Shown in pieces: positions 6,478 to 14,496 of a stretch of 64,000 nucleotides of DNA. How positions within the stretch are numbered: the first letter of the stretch is position 1; each line of letters opens with the position of its first letter. Source of the stretch: CAYSRJ01 sp964521865 (GTDB taxonomy: Bacteria > Spirochaetota > B62-G9 > DRHN01); NCBI GenBank assembly GCA_964521865.1, contig CAZFTJ010000004.1, positions 1 through 64,000 of the forward strand. The letters are read 5' to 3'. A program made the position numbers and the translations under genes. Below the pieces are notes generated by a model. That model was not told the DNA's origin. It did not search any database and saw only the letters and a program-made list of their open reading frames with translations.

Positions 6478-7422
6478 ATGACTGCATTAAGAATACGTAT
6501 GATCGAGGACATGCAGCTTCGAGGTTTTTCCGAATGCACCCAGGAAGCGTATGTTCGGGCTGTAAAACAACTATCTGCACATTACCACAAATCACCTGAC
6601 CAAATTACCGAAGAGGAACTCAGACAATATTTCCTGTACAACAAAAATATACGAAAATGGTCACTAACTGCAAGCACTATTGCTCTCTGCGGGATAAAAT
6701 TCTTACATTCCCGTACACTCAGAAAGCAATGGACAACATGTACATTATTAGTCCGTCCACCCAAAGAGAAGAAATTACCCCCCATACTCAGTCGTGACGA
6801 AGTGAGACGTATTTTCGCTAATCTAAAAATGGAACATCATCGTGTCTGTTTAATCACTATTTATTCACTGGGACTCAGGCTTCAGGAAGGTACACATCTG
6901 AAAGTGAGAGATATCGACTCAGATAGAATGTTTGTTCATATTCACCACGGCAAAGGGAATAAAGATCGTTACGTTCCCCTTCCCGAAAGAACTTTAGATA
7001 TCTTAAGAATATTCTACAAGACCCATCGCAATCCCAACCTGCTATTCCCTGCTCCCGGCAGAGGGCAAATCCATATGCCCTATACCGATAAACCACTGCC
7101 CAAATCCAGTATACAGATTGCTTTTAAAGAGGCTTGTCGTAAAGCTAAAATAAAGAAACATGTATCGGTTCACCATTTAAGACATGCCTATGCCGTACAC
7201 CTTTTAGAAGCCGGAGTAAATCTACGCTTCGTTCAGGAATATTTGGGGCACTCAGATCCCCGTACAACCATGATTTACACCAGACTCATTAATAAGGCCC
7301 TTTCTAATCCTGTCAAAGTGAATCCATTTCCACGGTCTGCCCCGCGTCGATCCGCTATAGTAACTGAGCCTGCCAGAGTTATAGACAGAGCTCCGCTTTT
7401 GATTCGGACCGGGTACCAATGA
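6478..7422 (+). CDS. Tyrosine recombinase, solo, opposite to the cassettes
   Basis: This 314-residue tyrosine recombinase starts at an ATG with AAGGAGG 6 nt upstream. The N-terminal SAM-like DNA-binding domain (R-G-F-S-E-C-T-Q-E-A-Y) is followed by the catalytic domain with all key residues: Arg in G-L-R-L-Q-E-G, Lys in H-G-K-G-N-K-D-R, H-H-L-R-H, L-G-H-S and the nucleophile in M-I-Y-T-R. It lacks the insertion that marks integron integrases. Similar stand-alone recombinases accompany IS91-type elements, but no such transposase is next to it here. It is the only strongly supported gene on the + strand in the array. It may be a captured cassette in reverse orientation or an insertion. Confidence 0.88.
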   Translation: MTALRIRMIEDMQLRGFSECTQEAYVRAVKQLSAHYHKSPDQITEEELRQYFLYNKNIRKWSLTASTIALCGIKFLHSRTLRKQWTTCTLLVRPPKEKKLPPILSRDEVRRIFANLKMEHHRVCLITIYSLGLRLQEGTHLKVRDIDSDRMFVHIHHGKGNKDRYVPLPERTLDILRIFYKTHRNPNLLFPAPGRGQIHMPYTDKPLPKSSIQIAFKEACRKAKIKKHVSVHHLRHAYAVHLLEAGVNLRFVQEYLGHSDPRTTMIYTRLINKALSNPVKVNPFPRSAPRRSAIVTEPARVIDRAPLLIRTGYQ

Positions 7423-7488
7423 TGTTCTAGGGCGCCACGAGCGACCCTCTATATGTGTTTGGTGCAGACCTGTTATTGCACCAGTATC

Positions 7489-7607
7489 TTTGAACCCAAG
7501 CCGGATACGGGAAACGGAAGAACGATGTAGACCAGTTGATCAGCAATGAAACAGCTTATCAGGGATACCTTTGTCCCTTGACTTTGGGGGCCTTATATGT
7601 GTTATGC
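7489..7607 (-). other. Possible attC (weak) after the 7612-8553 gene
   Basis: A good R'' box (GCATAAC at 7607-7601) lies 5 nt after the stop codon. A partner R' box could be GTTCAAA (7495-7489), but the arms pair only over short stretches (AACCCAAG against AACACATA). Either this is a degenerate attC, or the original was split by the recombinase-bearing DNA to the left. Nearby, GGTGCA...TGCACC at 7461-7482 forms a small hairpin. Confidence 0.35.
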
Positions 7608-7611
7608 CTCG

Positions 7612-8553
7612 CTAATGCAGACTCTTGCCAATTAGGGTAGGTTCTTTTTCAAACTCTTCCTGGCTAATCAAACGCAACAAGAGATGGCGCACTGTGTATC
7701 GGTTGACCTTTGCCTCACTGTTCGCCGCCCCTGTTTCAGTTGCAACAAACTCATCAAGAGTGACCTTCCTGACCCACCCAGTCTCAAGGTCAATGTAAAT
7801 ATCTCCCTTATATTCAGAACCTCCTTCAGTTAATATATCTGCCTCTTCGGGGGATGCCATGATCATCTTTAAAGTGCTTTCGCCAGAGTCATATCCAATC
7901 AATGTGCAGAGGGCTCCATCAACGACGCTGATGCCTTTAAACTCAAGTGTGATTTCTCCGTTTCGAAAAACCGAGCCAGGCTTGACTGCAGTGCCAAGAT
8001 TGACAGGAGTTTCAGTGAAAGCCGCTGGGTGCACAATCCGATCGCTGACGAGTTTCAGTTGCTCTATCCCTCTGCCAAACAGTGGCCGTGAAAATACATC
8101 ATTCAGAGCATGAAAATCGATGAAATTATTGTATATGGCATAGCGAATATCCGGAGAGAGTTCATTCCCCCTGCTGTCTATTATACCCTCAAACTTATTA
8201 TGAGGAACTCCGAACACGGGGCCTTTCCCATCTGCCCCTGACATCGGATCGAATTCATAGTCCCAGAGCCTGAGCGCCGGAATTGTCACGACATCATCAG
8301 AATTCAACCGCAAACAAAACCCCCCACATGTGTATTGGTCAAGCTTTTTCCTTAACGATGCCGCTGGAATGCAGCGGAGTGTGAGGAAATATGTTTCCGT
8401 GTCAGTACGCTTGCCGTTGAAGCCCATGTGGACAAATTCGGTTTGCATGTGGAAATACAGAGTCTCTGATTTACGATCAATTGGAAGATTGAACGGCCCT
8501 CTAATGTCCTGAGCGAGTCTTTGTATTCTTATGGTCTCTTCTTCGTTAGGCAT
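7612..8553 (-). CDS. Cassette protein of unknown function
   Basis: I do not recognise this 313-residue protein. It appears soluble: no signal peptide, no membrane segment, no cysteine cluster and no P-loop. Mixed alpha/beta composition with repeated strand-like stretches (for example G-D-I-Y-I-D-L-E-T-G-W-V-R-K-V-T) suggests a beta-rich fold. The start ATG is the first in frame. AAGAGG lies upstream. It occupies a cassette between the possible attC at 7489-7607 and the attC at 8576-8634. Confidence 0.65.
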   Translation of the reverse strand: MPNEEETIRIQRLAQDIRGPFNLPIDRKSETLYFHMQTEFVHMGFNGKRTDTETYFLTLRCIPAASLRKKLDQYTCGGFCLRLNSDDVVTIPALRLWDYEFDPMSGADGKGPVFGVPHNKFEGIIDSRGNELSPDIRYAIYNNFIDFHALNDVFSRPLFGRGIEQLKLVSDRIVHPAAFTETPVNLGTAVKPGSVFRNGEITLEFKGISVVDGALCTLIGYDSGESTLKMIMASPEEADILTEGGSEYKGDIYIDLETGWVRKVTLDEFVATETGAANSEAKVNRYTVRHLLLRLISQEEFEKEPTLIGKSLH

Positions 8554-8575
8554 TTCTTTACCTCTTATGAGATGG

Positions 8576-8634
8576 GTTAAACGACGGCATCATGCAGATT
8601 ACTGCACGCGTCCGGTTGAACCGACAGGTTATAT
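8576..8634 (-). other. attC recombination site
   Basis: On the - strand the R'' box is ATATAAC (8634-8628) and the R' box is GTTTAAC (8582-8576). The central stem TGCAG..CTGCA and the outer arms CGACGGCAT/CCGACAGG give a short site of 59 bp, 7 nt after the acetyltransferase coding sequence begins on the other side. Arm complementarity is weaker than in the other sites. Confidence 0.65.
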
Positions 8635-8641
8635 GCTTTTT

Positions 8642-9154
8642 TTAAATTGACGGATTTAATTCTTTCACCAGACGAACAGCTGTAACTGACCTGTCAGGAT
8701 ATTGGCATTTGCTATCTCCGGCTTTCAAATATCCTGCTTTTTCGTAAAATTTCTGATTGTATCTGGGAACCGCCGTATCAACAACCATTCGTCTTATCTC
8801 CGGATGATTTTGAATAATCCACTCTTCTAAATATCTTAAAAGCTTAGTTCCTATCCCTTTCCGTAAATAATCAAGTTTAATATAACAGAAAAGGATTTCT
8901 ATTGTTGTATTCTCAATAAAGCGAGATGCAATGAAGCCAACCTGTTCTTCATCATTTACAGCTACAAAAATTGGCATCGACTTAGCCATCTCAATATACT
9001 TTCCTGGTAAATAGGCATTTATACCAGCAGCAACACCATCAGGCCCGATTTCGCTATAAAACAGTTTGATAAAAGCTTCGGAACGAATTCTAAAACAAGC
9101 TTCAGCATCAGATGGTTGAAAATTTCTGATTTCCGTTCGTTTGGTTTTCATCAA
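8642..9154 (-). CDS. GNAT-family N-acetyltransferase (cassette gene)
   Basis: This 170-residue protein shows the GNAT fold: beta-strand F-V-A-V-N-D-x-x-Q-V-G-F-I-A-S, strand I-E-I-L-F-C-Y-I, then motif A (L-R-K-G-I-G-T-K-L-L), which binds the acetyl-CoA pyrophosphate, and near the end F-Y-E-K-A-G-Y. It would move an acetyl group from acetyl-CoA to an unknown amine. Acetyltransferases are among the commonest integron cassette genes; some confer antibiotic resistance, but nothing here points to a drug substrate. It lies between the attC sites at 8576-8634 and 9171-9248. Confidence 0.85.
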   Translation of the reverse strand: MMKTKRTEIRNFQPSDAEACFRIRSEAFIKLFYSEIGPDGVAAGINAYLPGKYIEMAKSMPIFVAVNDEEQVGFIASRFIENTTIEILFCYIKLDYLRKGIGTKLLRYLEEWIIQNHPEIRRMVVDTAVPRYNQKFYEKAGYLKAGDSKCQYPDRSVTAVRLVKELNPSI

Positions 9155-9170
9155 TTCTATTTCTCAAGCA

Positions 9171-9248
9171 TATAACGACAAGGATGAGTAGCGCCCTCGC
9201 AGCGACCGAAGGGAGCGAGAAGGCGTCTACTCCATCCGTATGTTCGAT
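9171..9248 (-). other. attC recombination site
   Basis: On the - strand the R'' box is ATCGAAC (9248-9242) and the R' box is GTTATAT (9177-9171). The arms AACATACGGATGGAGTAGACGCC and AACGACAAGGATGAGTAGCGCC are strongly complementary when folded, and GCTCCCTTCGGTCGCTGCG forms an inner stem. The site begins 10 nt after the ATPase stop. Confidence 0.83.
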
Positions 9249-9257
9249 GTTGATCTA

Positions 9258-10859
9258 TCATTCTCTAAGCCCTCGCAATACGGGAATACCTAACTCTCCC
9301 AAAAGCGAATTCATTATGTCGATAGCACTCTGACGTTGCTTGTCCATCCATCCACCCAAATCCCGATCATGTCTGAATCCTTCCATGAAGTTTTCAAGAT
9401 CCCGGTGATACGCACCACGGGGGCCTCGAAGGTGGAAAAGCATTTCATTTAGTCCGAAGAGCTCGTGAAAGCGTTTCCTGATATCTTCAACTATCTCTGC
9501 AATCCTTTCGATTTTTTCGCGCCATTTTGGATGAATGATACACGCCTTGCCTTTCGATCTTTCGATTAACGCTCCATCCCTTGTTCTCCAAAATCCTGTA
9601 TTCAGTGCAATGAGTGTGTCCTCCATAGCTTGATCGAAAGCGGCGAAGCTAAGTTCCTGATGGAAGTATGTTCGAAACGCTGGACGATCAAGGCATTGAG
9701 CAAAGAAAATAATTAGGGAACTGCTCAAAAGATTTTTCGATTGCGGAATTGTGAGAACTGATGGGTCGCCATACCTAAAAAAGCCGTAAGGGTCTCTTTC
9801 AATAAATTTGCTTGCAAGTGAGGAATTCAATGTAGCTACCCACGCATGCAGTCCTCGGAGTGCTGCGGGTACAATATAATTGCTTCCATACAAAATGCCT
9901 TCCAGCCGTCTAAGGGAAAGCTGATTTCTGAGTGCTTTTGCTATCCATTTGGCTGCTAAAAATTCTGCAACCGTTCTATGGCATGGCTCCAAAAGATTAT
10001 TCCCTATTAAGCGAAATAGCTTTGTCGATAGAGCGGATTGAATAACCTCGTTATCAATCTTCTCACTCATTAATTCGGATACTGTGGGGTATTGTTCGTC
10101 ACTCTGCACATCAAGTTTTATGCTTATTTTCCCTGAAAGTAATAGCTGAGCAAAAACGAAACCTGCGGCTTCAATTAATTGTTCTAGTGCTGGACGGGTT
10201 CTATTAATTGAGCCATGAATGGGGTTGTCTTCTTTTATAAGTTCAAGGCTAGCGTTTTCATAGAGTTCTAATCTAGTATCTGGCCATCCTTTGTTTTTTA
10301 TCGCCTTTAATACTAACAGAAGATTTTGAGGGTTTCTCAGCAAATCAACAATATCACGCTGTTGAGCCTCTTTCAGAAACTCTTCCCCATTTTGCCCCTC
10401 ACCATTGGCATTTATAAAATCTAGTATCTCTTGCTGATTCAGAGGCATTACCCGCCCAACTATGGGCTGTTGCTGCCATTTTTGATTTATGATTCTTGTA
10501 TTGACGGTATCTTGCCAATCTGCCGCCCTGCATGACAGTACAAACAGAGCTGTCTTCGGCAGCTTTGCCAAAATCTTATTAACGGGTATCCCTGTTTCGT
10601 AGGCAGTTATTTCATCAATGCCATCCACGATTATTAAATTTGGTTGTTCATCTAATGCTGGAAGCGCATCAACGGTAGAACCGTAATAAATTTGTGTATC
10701 AATTATTTCACTGGCATATCTTAGCAATTCACTTTTTCCCGCTCCGGGCTCACCAAGTATTATTAATGGAGCATTGATGCTAAAGAAATCAGCATCAGTG
10801 TATTCAATTTCTTCACCATGCTGATTCGTGACTGATATGCGGCGAGATATGTATTTCAT
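9258..10859 (-). CDS. STAND/NACHT-like P-loop ATPase (cassette gene)
   Basis: This 533-residue protein has a Walker A motif G-E-P-G-A-G-K-S at residues 37-44, a Walker B-like I-I-V-D-G-I-D-E-I at about 75-83, a sensor-like F-V-L-S-C-R-A-A-D-W segment at about 105, then L-L-R-N-P-Q-N-L-L-L and C-H-R-T-V-A-E-F-L-A-A-K-W. The last two are typical of NACHT/STAND NTPases. The region after residue 320 is helical and may be a sensor or effector. No recognisable N-terminal effector domain precedes the P-loop. STAND NTPases often work in antiphage defence, so such a role is plausible but not shown. This is the largest cassette gene in the array. A 150 nt leader separates it from the preceding attC. 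Confidence 0.75.
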   Translation of the reverse strand: MKYISRRISVTNQHGEEIEYTDADFFSINAPLIILGEPGAGKSELLRYASEIIDTQIYYGSTVDALPALDEQPNLIIVDGIDEITAYETGIPVNKILAKLPKTALFVLSCRAADWQDTVNTRIINQKWQQQPIVGRVMPLNQQEILDFINANGEGQNGEEFLKEAQQRDIVDLLRNPQNLLLVLKAIKNKGWPDTRLELYENASLELIKEDNPIHGSINRTRPALEQLIEAAGFVFAQLLLSGKISIKLDVQSDEQYPTVSELMSEKIDNEVIQSALSTKLFRLIGNNLLEPCHRTVAEFLAAKWIAKALRNQLSLRRLEGILYGSNYIVPAALRGLHAWVATLNSSLASKFIERDPYGFFRYGDPSVLTIPQSKNLLSSSLIIFFAQCLDRPAFRTYFHQELSFAAFDQAMEDTLIALNTGFWRTRDGALIERSKGKACIIHPKWREKIERIAEIVEDIRKRFHELFGLNEMLFHLRGPRGAYHRDLENFMEGFRHDRDLGGWMDKQRQSAIDIMNSLLGELGIPVLRGLRE

Positions 10860-11008
10860 CTTAACCTTTATACAAATTCTCTTGCGCTCATATTATTTCT
10901 TTAATCTTTAAACTCATGACCAACTAATAACTGTAAGAAATTGCTGACATGATAACCACGCTATTTGAATCAATATCCGCTTTGGGTCGAAACCAGTCAT
11001 TCCAAAAC

Positions 11009-11075
11009 ACATAACGCAAGAGTTCACCCGCCGTGAGCTGCAGGTGAGCGGTCGGGTGGAACGACATGTTAGGGC
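11009..11075 (-). other. attC recombination site
   Basis: On the - strand the R'' box is CCCTAAC (11074-11068) and the R' box is GTTATGT (11015-11009), 67 bp in all. The inner stem CAGCTCACGG/CCGTGAGCTG and the arms GTTCACCCGC/GGTCGGGTGGAAC pair well. It lies about 60 nt downstream of the reductase gene. Between it and the ATPase start (10860-11008) I see no gene. Confidence 0.85.
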
Positions 11076-11133
11076 GCAATCCGCCGGGGATTGGATGCCG
11101 TTTGAGTCCCGGCCGAGTACACGCCATTCATTT

Positions 11134-11730
11134 TCATTCCTTCTCCGGTTCGTAGGTGGCGATCACCACACCGGCGGACGATGTGACGCATTCTGTCAAC
11201 CGCAGCGGCAGCTTCACTTTTTCTGGGAAAAGCCGGCGACCGGTGCCGAGAATCAGTGGGTGGATCATCAGCAAGTATTCGTCAATCACGCCAGCGGGCA
11301 TCAGGACCTCAATCAAACGCCCGCTGCCCATGATTGCCAGCACGCCACTCGTTTGAGCCTTGAGCGTCCGCACCGCCTCCCGGATATCGCCGCGCAGCAG
11401 CGTCGAATTTGGCCAAGGTAGGGGTTCCGTGAGAGTGGTCGACACAACATACTTGGGCGTCTGATTCAGCGCATCTTTGAATGGCCCGCCCTCGCGGTTC
11501 CAGTGAGCAAGCAAATCATCGTATGTCCTCCGCCCGAACAGCCACCCGGCCAACCCGCCACCAGCCGCCATTCGCTCGCCCATTGCCTGGCCCGCGGCAT
11601 CCCCCGCCGCTGCAGAGCGGCTGGCCCAGCCACCCTCCGCAAATCCGTCTCGCGTGTCCTCGTCCGGGCGCCCCGGCCCTTGCATCACCCCATCCAAGGT
11701 CAGATGGTTCATCACAACGATTCGACCCAT
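11134..11730 (-). CDS. RibD C-terminal/dihydrofolate-reductase-like protein (cassette gene)
   Basis: This 198-residue protein matches the RibD_C/DHFR-like family often called YyaP/YwjB-like: the N-terminus V-V-M-N-H-L-T-L-D-G-V-M-Q-G-P, then L-F-G-R-R-T-Y-D-D-L, K-Y-V-V-S-T-T, the G-S-G-R-L-I motif and the L-x-x-H-P-L-I-L-G-T-G-R-R-L-F block. It probably binds NADPH and reduces a small heterocycle; the substrate is unknown and it is not a proven folate enzyme. The gene is clearly richer in G+C than its neighbours, which suggests a different donor genome for this cassette. Bounded by the attC sites at 11009-11075 and 11765-11890. Confidence 0.87.
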   Translation of the reverse strand: MGRIVVMNHLTLDGVMQGPGRPDEDTRDGFAEGGWASRSAAAGDAAGQAMGERMAAGGGLAGWLFGRRTYDDLLAHWNREGGPFKDALNQTPKYVVSTTLTEPLPWPNSTLLRGDIREAVRTLKAQTSGVLAIMGSGRLIEVLMPAGVIDEYLLMIHPLILGTGRRLFPEKVKLPLRLTECVTSSAGVVIATYEPEKE

Positions 11731-11764
11731 TGAAGCCTCCTATGATCTGGTCAGTCAGTCATGC

Positions 11765-11890
11765 GCCCTAACGTGTGGCTCACCTGCCGAGCGGCGCTGG
11801 CTCAAAGCCACTGCCATCCAGAAGCACTTCAAGCAAATCGCGCCGCGTACCCTCCGAGCGATGCTAGGTCAGGTGCAGCCGTTGTTAGGC
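11765..11890 (-). other. attC recombination site
   Basis: On the - strand the R'' box is GCCTAAC (11890-11884) and the R' box is GTTAGGG (11772-11766). It is a canonical site of about 125 bp whose arms (AACGTGTGGCTCACCTGCC and AACAACGGCTGCACCTGACC) fold together. It starts 14 nt after the stop of the decarboxylase-fold gene. Confidence 0.88.
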
Positions 11891-11903
11891 AACCATGTCC
11901 GAT

Positions 11904-12698
11904 CTAACTTAGCCGACCACTTTTATCATTCCTAATAATCATGGACCCTATCGCTCGACTGCTTCTTGTGACTCTCTTCATCGGGAGAGACCTAACAGAA
12001 TCTAGAATCGCTTTATAGAATCCCACGTCCCGCTCTTCTGGATCGCCGAATTCGATCTCTCCATTCTTGCCCAACCATAATTGATCAAATCTATAGTCCA
12101 TCCAAAGAATTGTCGGGTAGTCCGCGTCTGGTGGACCGTCCAAGGAAGGAATATACTTGTACGCCAGTATTGGCTGGTTTGATGAGAGTTTGCCCGCTGC
12201 TTTGGATACCAGTGCATTTTGTCGTTTCATAGGTAAATCCATACTTATCCCCAGCAAAAAATGTCCCCACAAAGATACTTCGCACCGGATGCGGTCGTTA
12301 TTCAACGTCCTTACGGGTGAGATGTCAGCAAATATCTTTGGGATACCCTGAAGTTCCCGACCTGTAACAATAGGCACTGCCGCATCTTCGAACATTGCTA
12401 AGACCAAATTCCCTTCAAAATGATCCTTCTCCCCGTCATATCGAGCTGAAACTGCCACCGAGAATATGCGGTAACCATTTCCCGCCATGAAGTCCACACC
12501 TTGACTCTGGCTGTATGCCACGGTTACTAGTGGCTCATCTGCTGGTCTAAAAACCTCAGGCAATAGGGGGATGATAGCTTCTTTCTCGGTTTCGTATTGA
12601 AGCATCACTGATTCTATGTTTTCGTAATGGGCATTAGATATCTGCTGAGGACCCATAATTAATGGCATCATTTTGATTTCCGTGGGATCGATTGTCAT
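11904..12698 (-). CDS. Acetoacetate-decarboxylase-family protein (cassette gene)
   Basis: This 264-residue protein matches the acetoacetate decarboxylase (ADC) fold: L-P-E-V-F-R-P near residue 45, the V-A-Y-S-Q segment, Y-x-I-F-S-V-A-V-S-A-R-Y and the G-R-E-L-Q-G-I-P-K-I-F-A block. The last normally includes the Schiff-base lysine region (E-x-x-G-x-P-K), and a lysine is present here. It could decarboxylate a beta-keto acid or be one of the many ADC-like enzymes with other chemistry. AGGAG is 7 nt upstream of the ATG at 12698, a better start than the TTG at 12704. One cassette between the attC sites at 11765-11890 and 12725-12854. Confidence 0.8.
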   Translation of the reverse strand: MTIDPTEIKMMPLIMGPQQISNAHYENIESVMLQYETEKEAIIPLLPEVFRPADEPLVTVAYSQSQGVDFMAGNGYRIFSVAVSARYDGEKDHFEGNLVLAMFEDAAVPIVTGRELQGIPKIFADISPVRTLNNDRIRCEVSLWGHFLLGISMDLPMKRQNALVSKAAGKLSSNQPILAYKYIPSLDGPPDADYPTILWMDYRFDQLWLGKNGEIEFGDPEERDVGFYKAILDSVRSLPMKRVTRSSRAIGSMIIRNDKSGRLS

Positions 12699-12724
12699 GT
12701 TCAACTCCTGAATCGAAACTGGTT

Positions 12725-12854
12725 GCCTAACGGCCTGCGTTACCTGCGCTGGGGCGGGCAGACGGCGAAGCCGTCCAACTGGAAAAAGCTAAGGTGCAAG
12801 GAACTGCTTGAAAACGGTGCGAATCCCCAGCGTCAGGTGCACGCTGTGTTGGGC
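12725..12854 (-). other. attC recombination site
   Basis: On the - strand the R'' box is GCCCAAC (12854-12848) and the R' box is GTTAGGC (12731-12725), both canonical. Length is 130 bp, the longest in the array. The arms AACGGCCTGCGTTACCTGCG and AACACAGCGTGCACCTGACG fold together. It begins about 65 nt past the stop of the membrane-protein gene. Confidence 0.88.
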
Positions 12855-12921
12855 CGCATTAACCCCTCTGTAACGTTGACTAAAAGAGAAGACATGATCT
12901 TAATTACTTGGTCCCTACTCA

Positions 12922-13650
12922 TCAGCTATTCAAACTTCTTCCGAACAGAAGAAGCCTTTGCCCTACCAATACCAACCATACTGCCCAGGGTATCAAAGAC
13001 GCGAGCGCGAAATAGAGACCTAATATTCCCGCTGAAGATGGCACGATCATCAATATGCCTGCCAGGAACCCAAGATAAGCGGCCGCTCTGCTAAAGAGTT
13101 TGCTACGAAGCATCACACCCGAGAAGATGAAGAGGACAATAGCGTTGAGGACATAATAAATATCGAAAGCGGTACCTTTGTATGTTTCAAGCATGACTTG
13201 ACCCGCTGTAAGGAACATAGTCCTTTGTGCTTCGGTGCTGGCCACAGCAAATTGGTTACTTAGGGAAAGCATTTCGAAGGCTGTGTTTGAAGCGAAGTAG
13301 ACAGCTATTCCAACAATTCCAAAGATCAACGCGATCAGCATGGACGACTCCCCCGTTTTCCTAAGCACAAAATAAACCCCGAGATATATCAAGATTTGTA
13401 GAACGCTATCTACGATATAAATTAGATCAAGGCTCAATAACCCCAGAAGCCAGCTCTTTTGAAATAGGGAGAAATAACCTTCGATTGTAGTAGGTGGTGG
13501 CCATATCACGAAGACGATGATCTGAATTATCATGAGAAGGAGCATGGAAAAGGCTGCTACCCCTCCAGCAATGTAGAGCCCCTTCCATCGGGAATCCACA
13601 ATTTCGGCAATTTTGTCGCCAAAGGTTTGATTAGCGGGAATTGAAGTCAT
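12922..13650 (-). CDS. DUF4386-like integral membrane protein (cassette gene)
   Basis: This 242-residue protein has about six hydrophobic segments, beginning at residue 24 (L-Y-I-A-G-G-V-A-A-F-S-M-L-L-L-M) and ending near residue 235. The layout and motifs such as I-Y-I-V-D-S-V-L-Q-I-L and the A-F-E-M-L-S-L-S region resemble DUF4386 proteins, whose function is unknown. There is no signal peptidase site. It is located in the inner membrane. It sits in a cassette between the attC sites at 12725-12854 and 13719-13775. Confidence 0.7.
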   Translation of the reverse strand: MTSIPANQTFGDKIAEIVDSRWKGLYIAGGVAAFSMLLLMIIQIIVFVIWPPPTTIEGYFSLFQKSWLLGLLSLDLIYIVDSVLQILIYLGVYFVLRKTGESSMLIALIFGIVGIAVYFASNTAFEMLSLSNQFAVASTEAQRTMFLTAGQVMLETYKGTAFDIYYVLNAIVLFIFSGVMLRSKLFSRAAAYLGFLAGILMIVPSSAGILGLYFALASLIPWAVWLVLVGQRLLLFGRSLNS

Positions 13651-13718
13651 ATTTGCCTCCGATTCTGAAATAGTGATTTTCTTGATAAAATCTCAAGCCT
13701 TGTTTCATGTTTTTTGCA

Positions 13719-13775
13719 GCCTAACGTGGAGGTCAGTGGCAGCGATTAGCTGTCCGCTGAACTGTCATGTTATGT
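13719..13775 (-). other. attC recombination site
   Basis: On the - strand the R'' box is ACATAAC (13775-13769), which overlaps the TAA stop of the upstream gene. The R' box is the canonical GTTAGGC (13725-13719). The 57 bp site folds through GACAGTTCAGCGGACAGC/GCTGCCACTGACC. Being short and clean, it is the best-defined small attC in the window. Confidence 0.88.
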
Positions 13776-14390
13776 GCCGTCTTTTGTGACGGTCAATCCA
13801 AAATCTACCAATAATTTCTCCCATGCTTCGACAGCTATATTTGCGATGTCGTACAGGTCACCAATGCGATTATTGTCCTTGTCAACAACATCACTAGTTA
13901 TAACTGCCTTTGCTGTGCCATCTCCAATAAAATTGGGAACGCCATCACGACCTATAGTCATACCAATCATTGAACCCTTTTTTGCCTGTGTTTGTAAGAG
14001 CATCACGCGATTGATTTCAGTCAGGTGAGGTGATTTTCCAGAATGTCCGCCATTGCGTGGTGGATAACCGTGTTTGTCGTTGTTAGACAAATCTATAATT
14101 ATCTTCAGTTCGAAGCATTTATTGACAGTTTGGTCAACATTGTCCTTGTTGTGGCCATTGTGTGAGGCCCATTTTCTAAGATGATCGTGCAAATTCGCTA
14201 TGTTGTGGATAACGGTATAAGCTTGATTTAATAATTCCTCGTCGCTAAAACCATCTCTAAAATTTTGTATAACGGCTTTAATCTTTTCTGTTTTAATAAC
14301 GGTTGCCTTAAGCTTGGTTGGTTCGTCTTCTTCAATCGCACCTATGGCTGAATAGATACGATTAATTCTTAGTAAAATTGTGCTGTCCAA
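13770..14390 (-). CDS. Cassette protein of unknown function (second from intI)
   Basis: I do not recognise this 206-residue protein. It looks soluble and helical in the first 110 residues, with H-D-H-L-R-K-W-A and N-N-D-K-H-G-Y-P-P motifs. The segment K-x-I-I-D-L-S-N-N-D-K-H-G is reminiscent of small RNase/HEPN-like or Abi-associated proteins with an N-D-x-x-H pattern, but this is too thin for a call. The start ATG is the first in frame. The stop codon lies inside the R'' box of its own attC, a compact cassette layout. Confidence 0.65.
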   Translation of the reverse strand: MDSTILLRINRIYSAIGAIEEDEPTKLKATVIKTEKIKAVIQNFRDGFSDEELLNQAYTVIHNIANLHDHLRKWASHNGHNKDNVDQTVNKCFELKIIIDLSNNDKHGYPPRNGGHSGKSPHLTEINRVMLLQTQAKKGSMIGMTIGRDGVPNFIGDGTAKAVITSDVVDKDNNRIGDLYDIANIAVEAWEKLLVDFGLTVTKDGT

Positions 14391-14418
14391 AGTAACCCCT
14401 GCATGCGAGCCTTCAGAG

Positions 14419-14482
14419 TATCAACGTATCTAGTAACTCAGTTACATTTATTTCTATTTGTGTTTAACACATAATGTTATGT
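14419..14482 (-). other. attC recombination site of the first cassette (weaker)
   Basis: On the - strand the R'' box is ACATAAC (14482-14476), 14 nt after the stop of the first cassette gene. The R' box is GTTGATA (14425-14419). The arms AACATTATGTGTTAA and AACGTATCTAGTAA pair with one bulge. It is AT-rich and less convincing than the other sites, but the position fits. Confidence 0.5.
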
Positions 14483-14496
14483 GTTCTTTATTATTT

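Noticed and set aside
6478..7422. Prophage integrase marking a prophage
   Set aside because: No phage structural or lysis genes occur nearby; the gene stands alone.
10924..11127. 67-codon frame across the attC at 11009-11075
   Set aside because: Translated attC sequence; no RBS.
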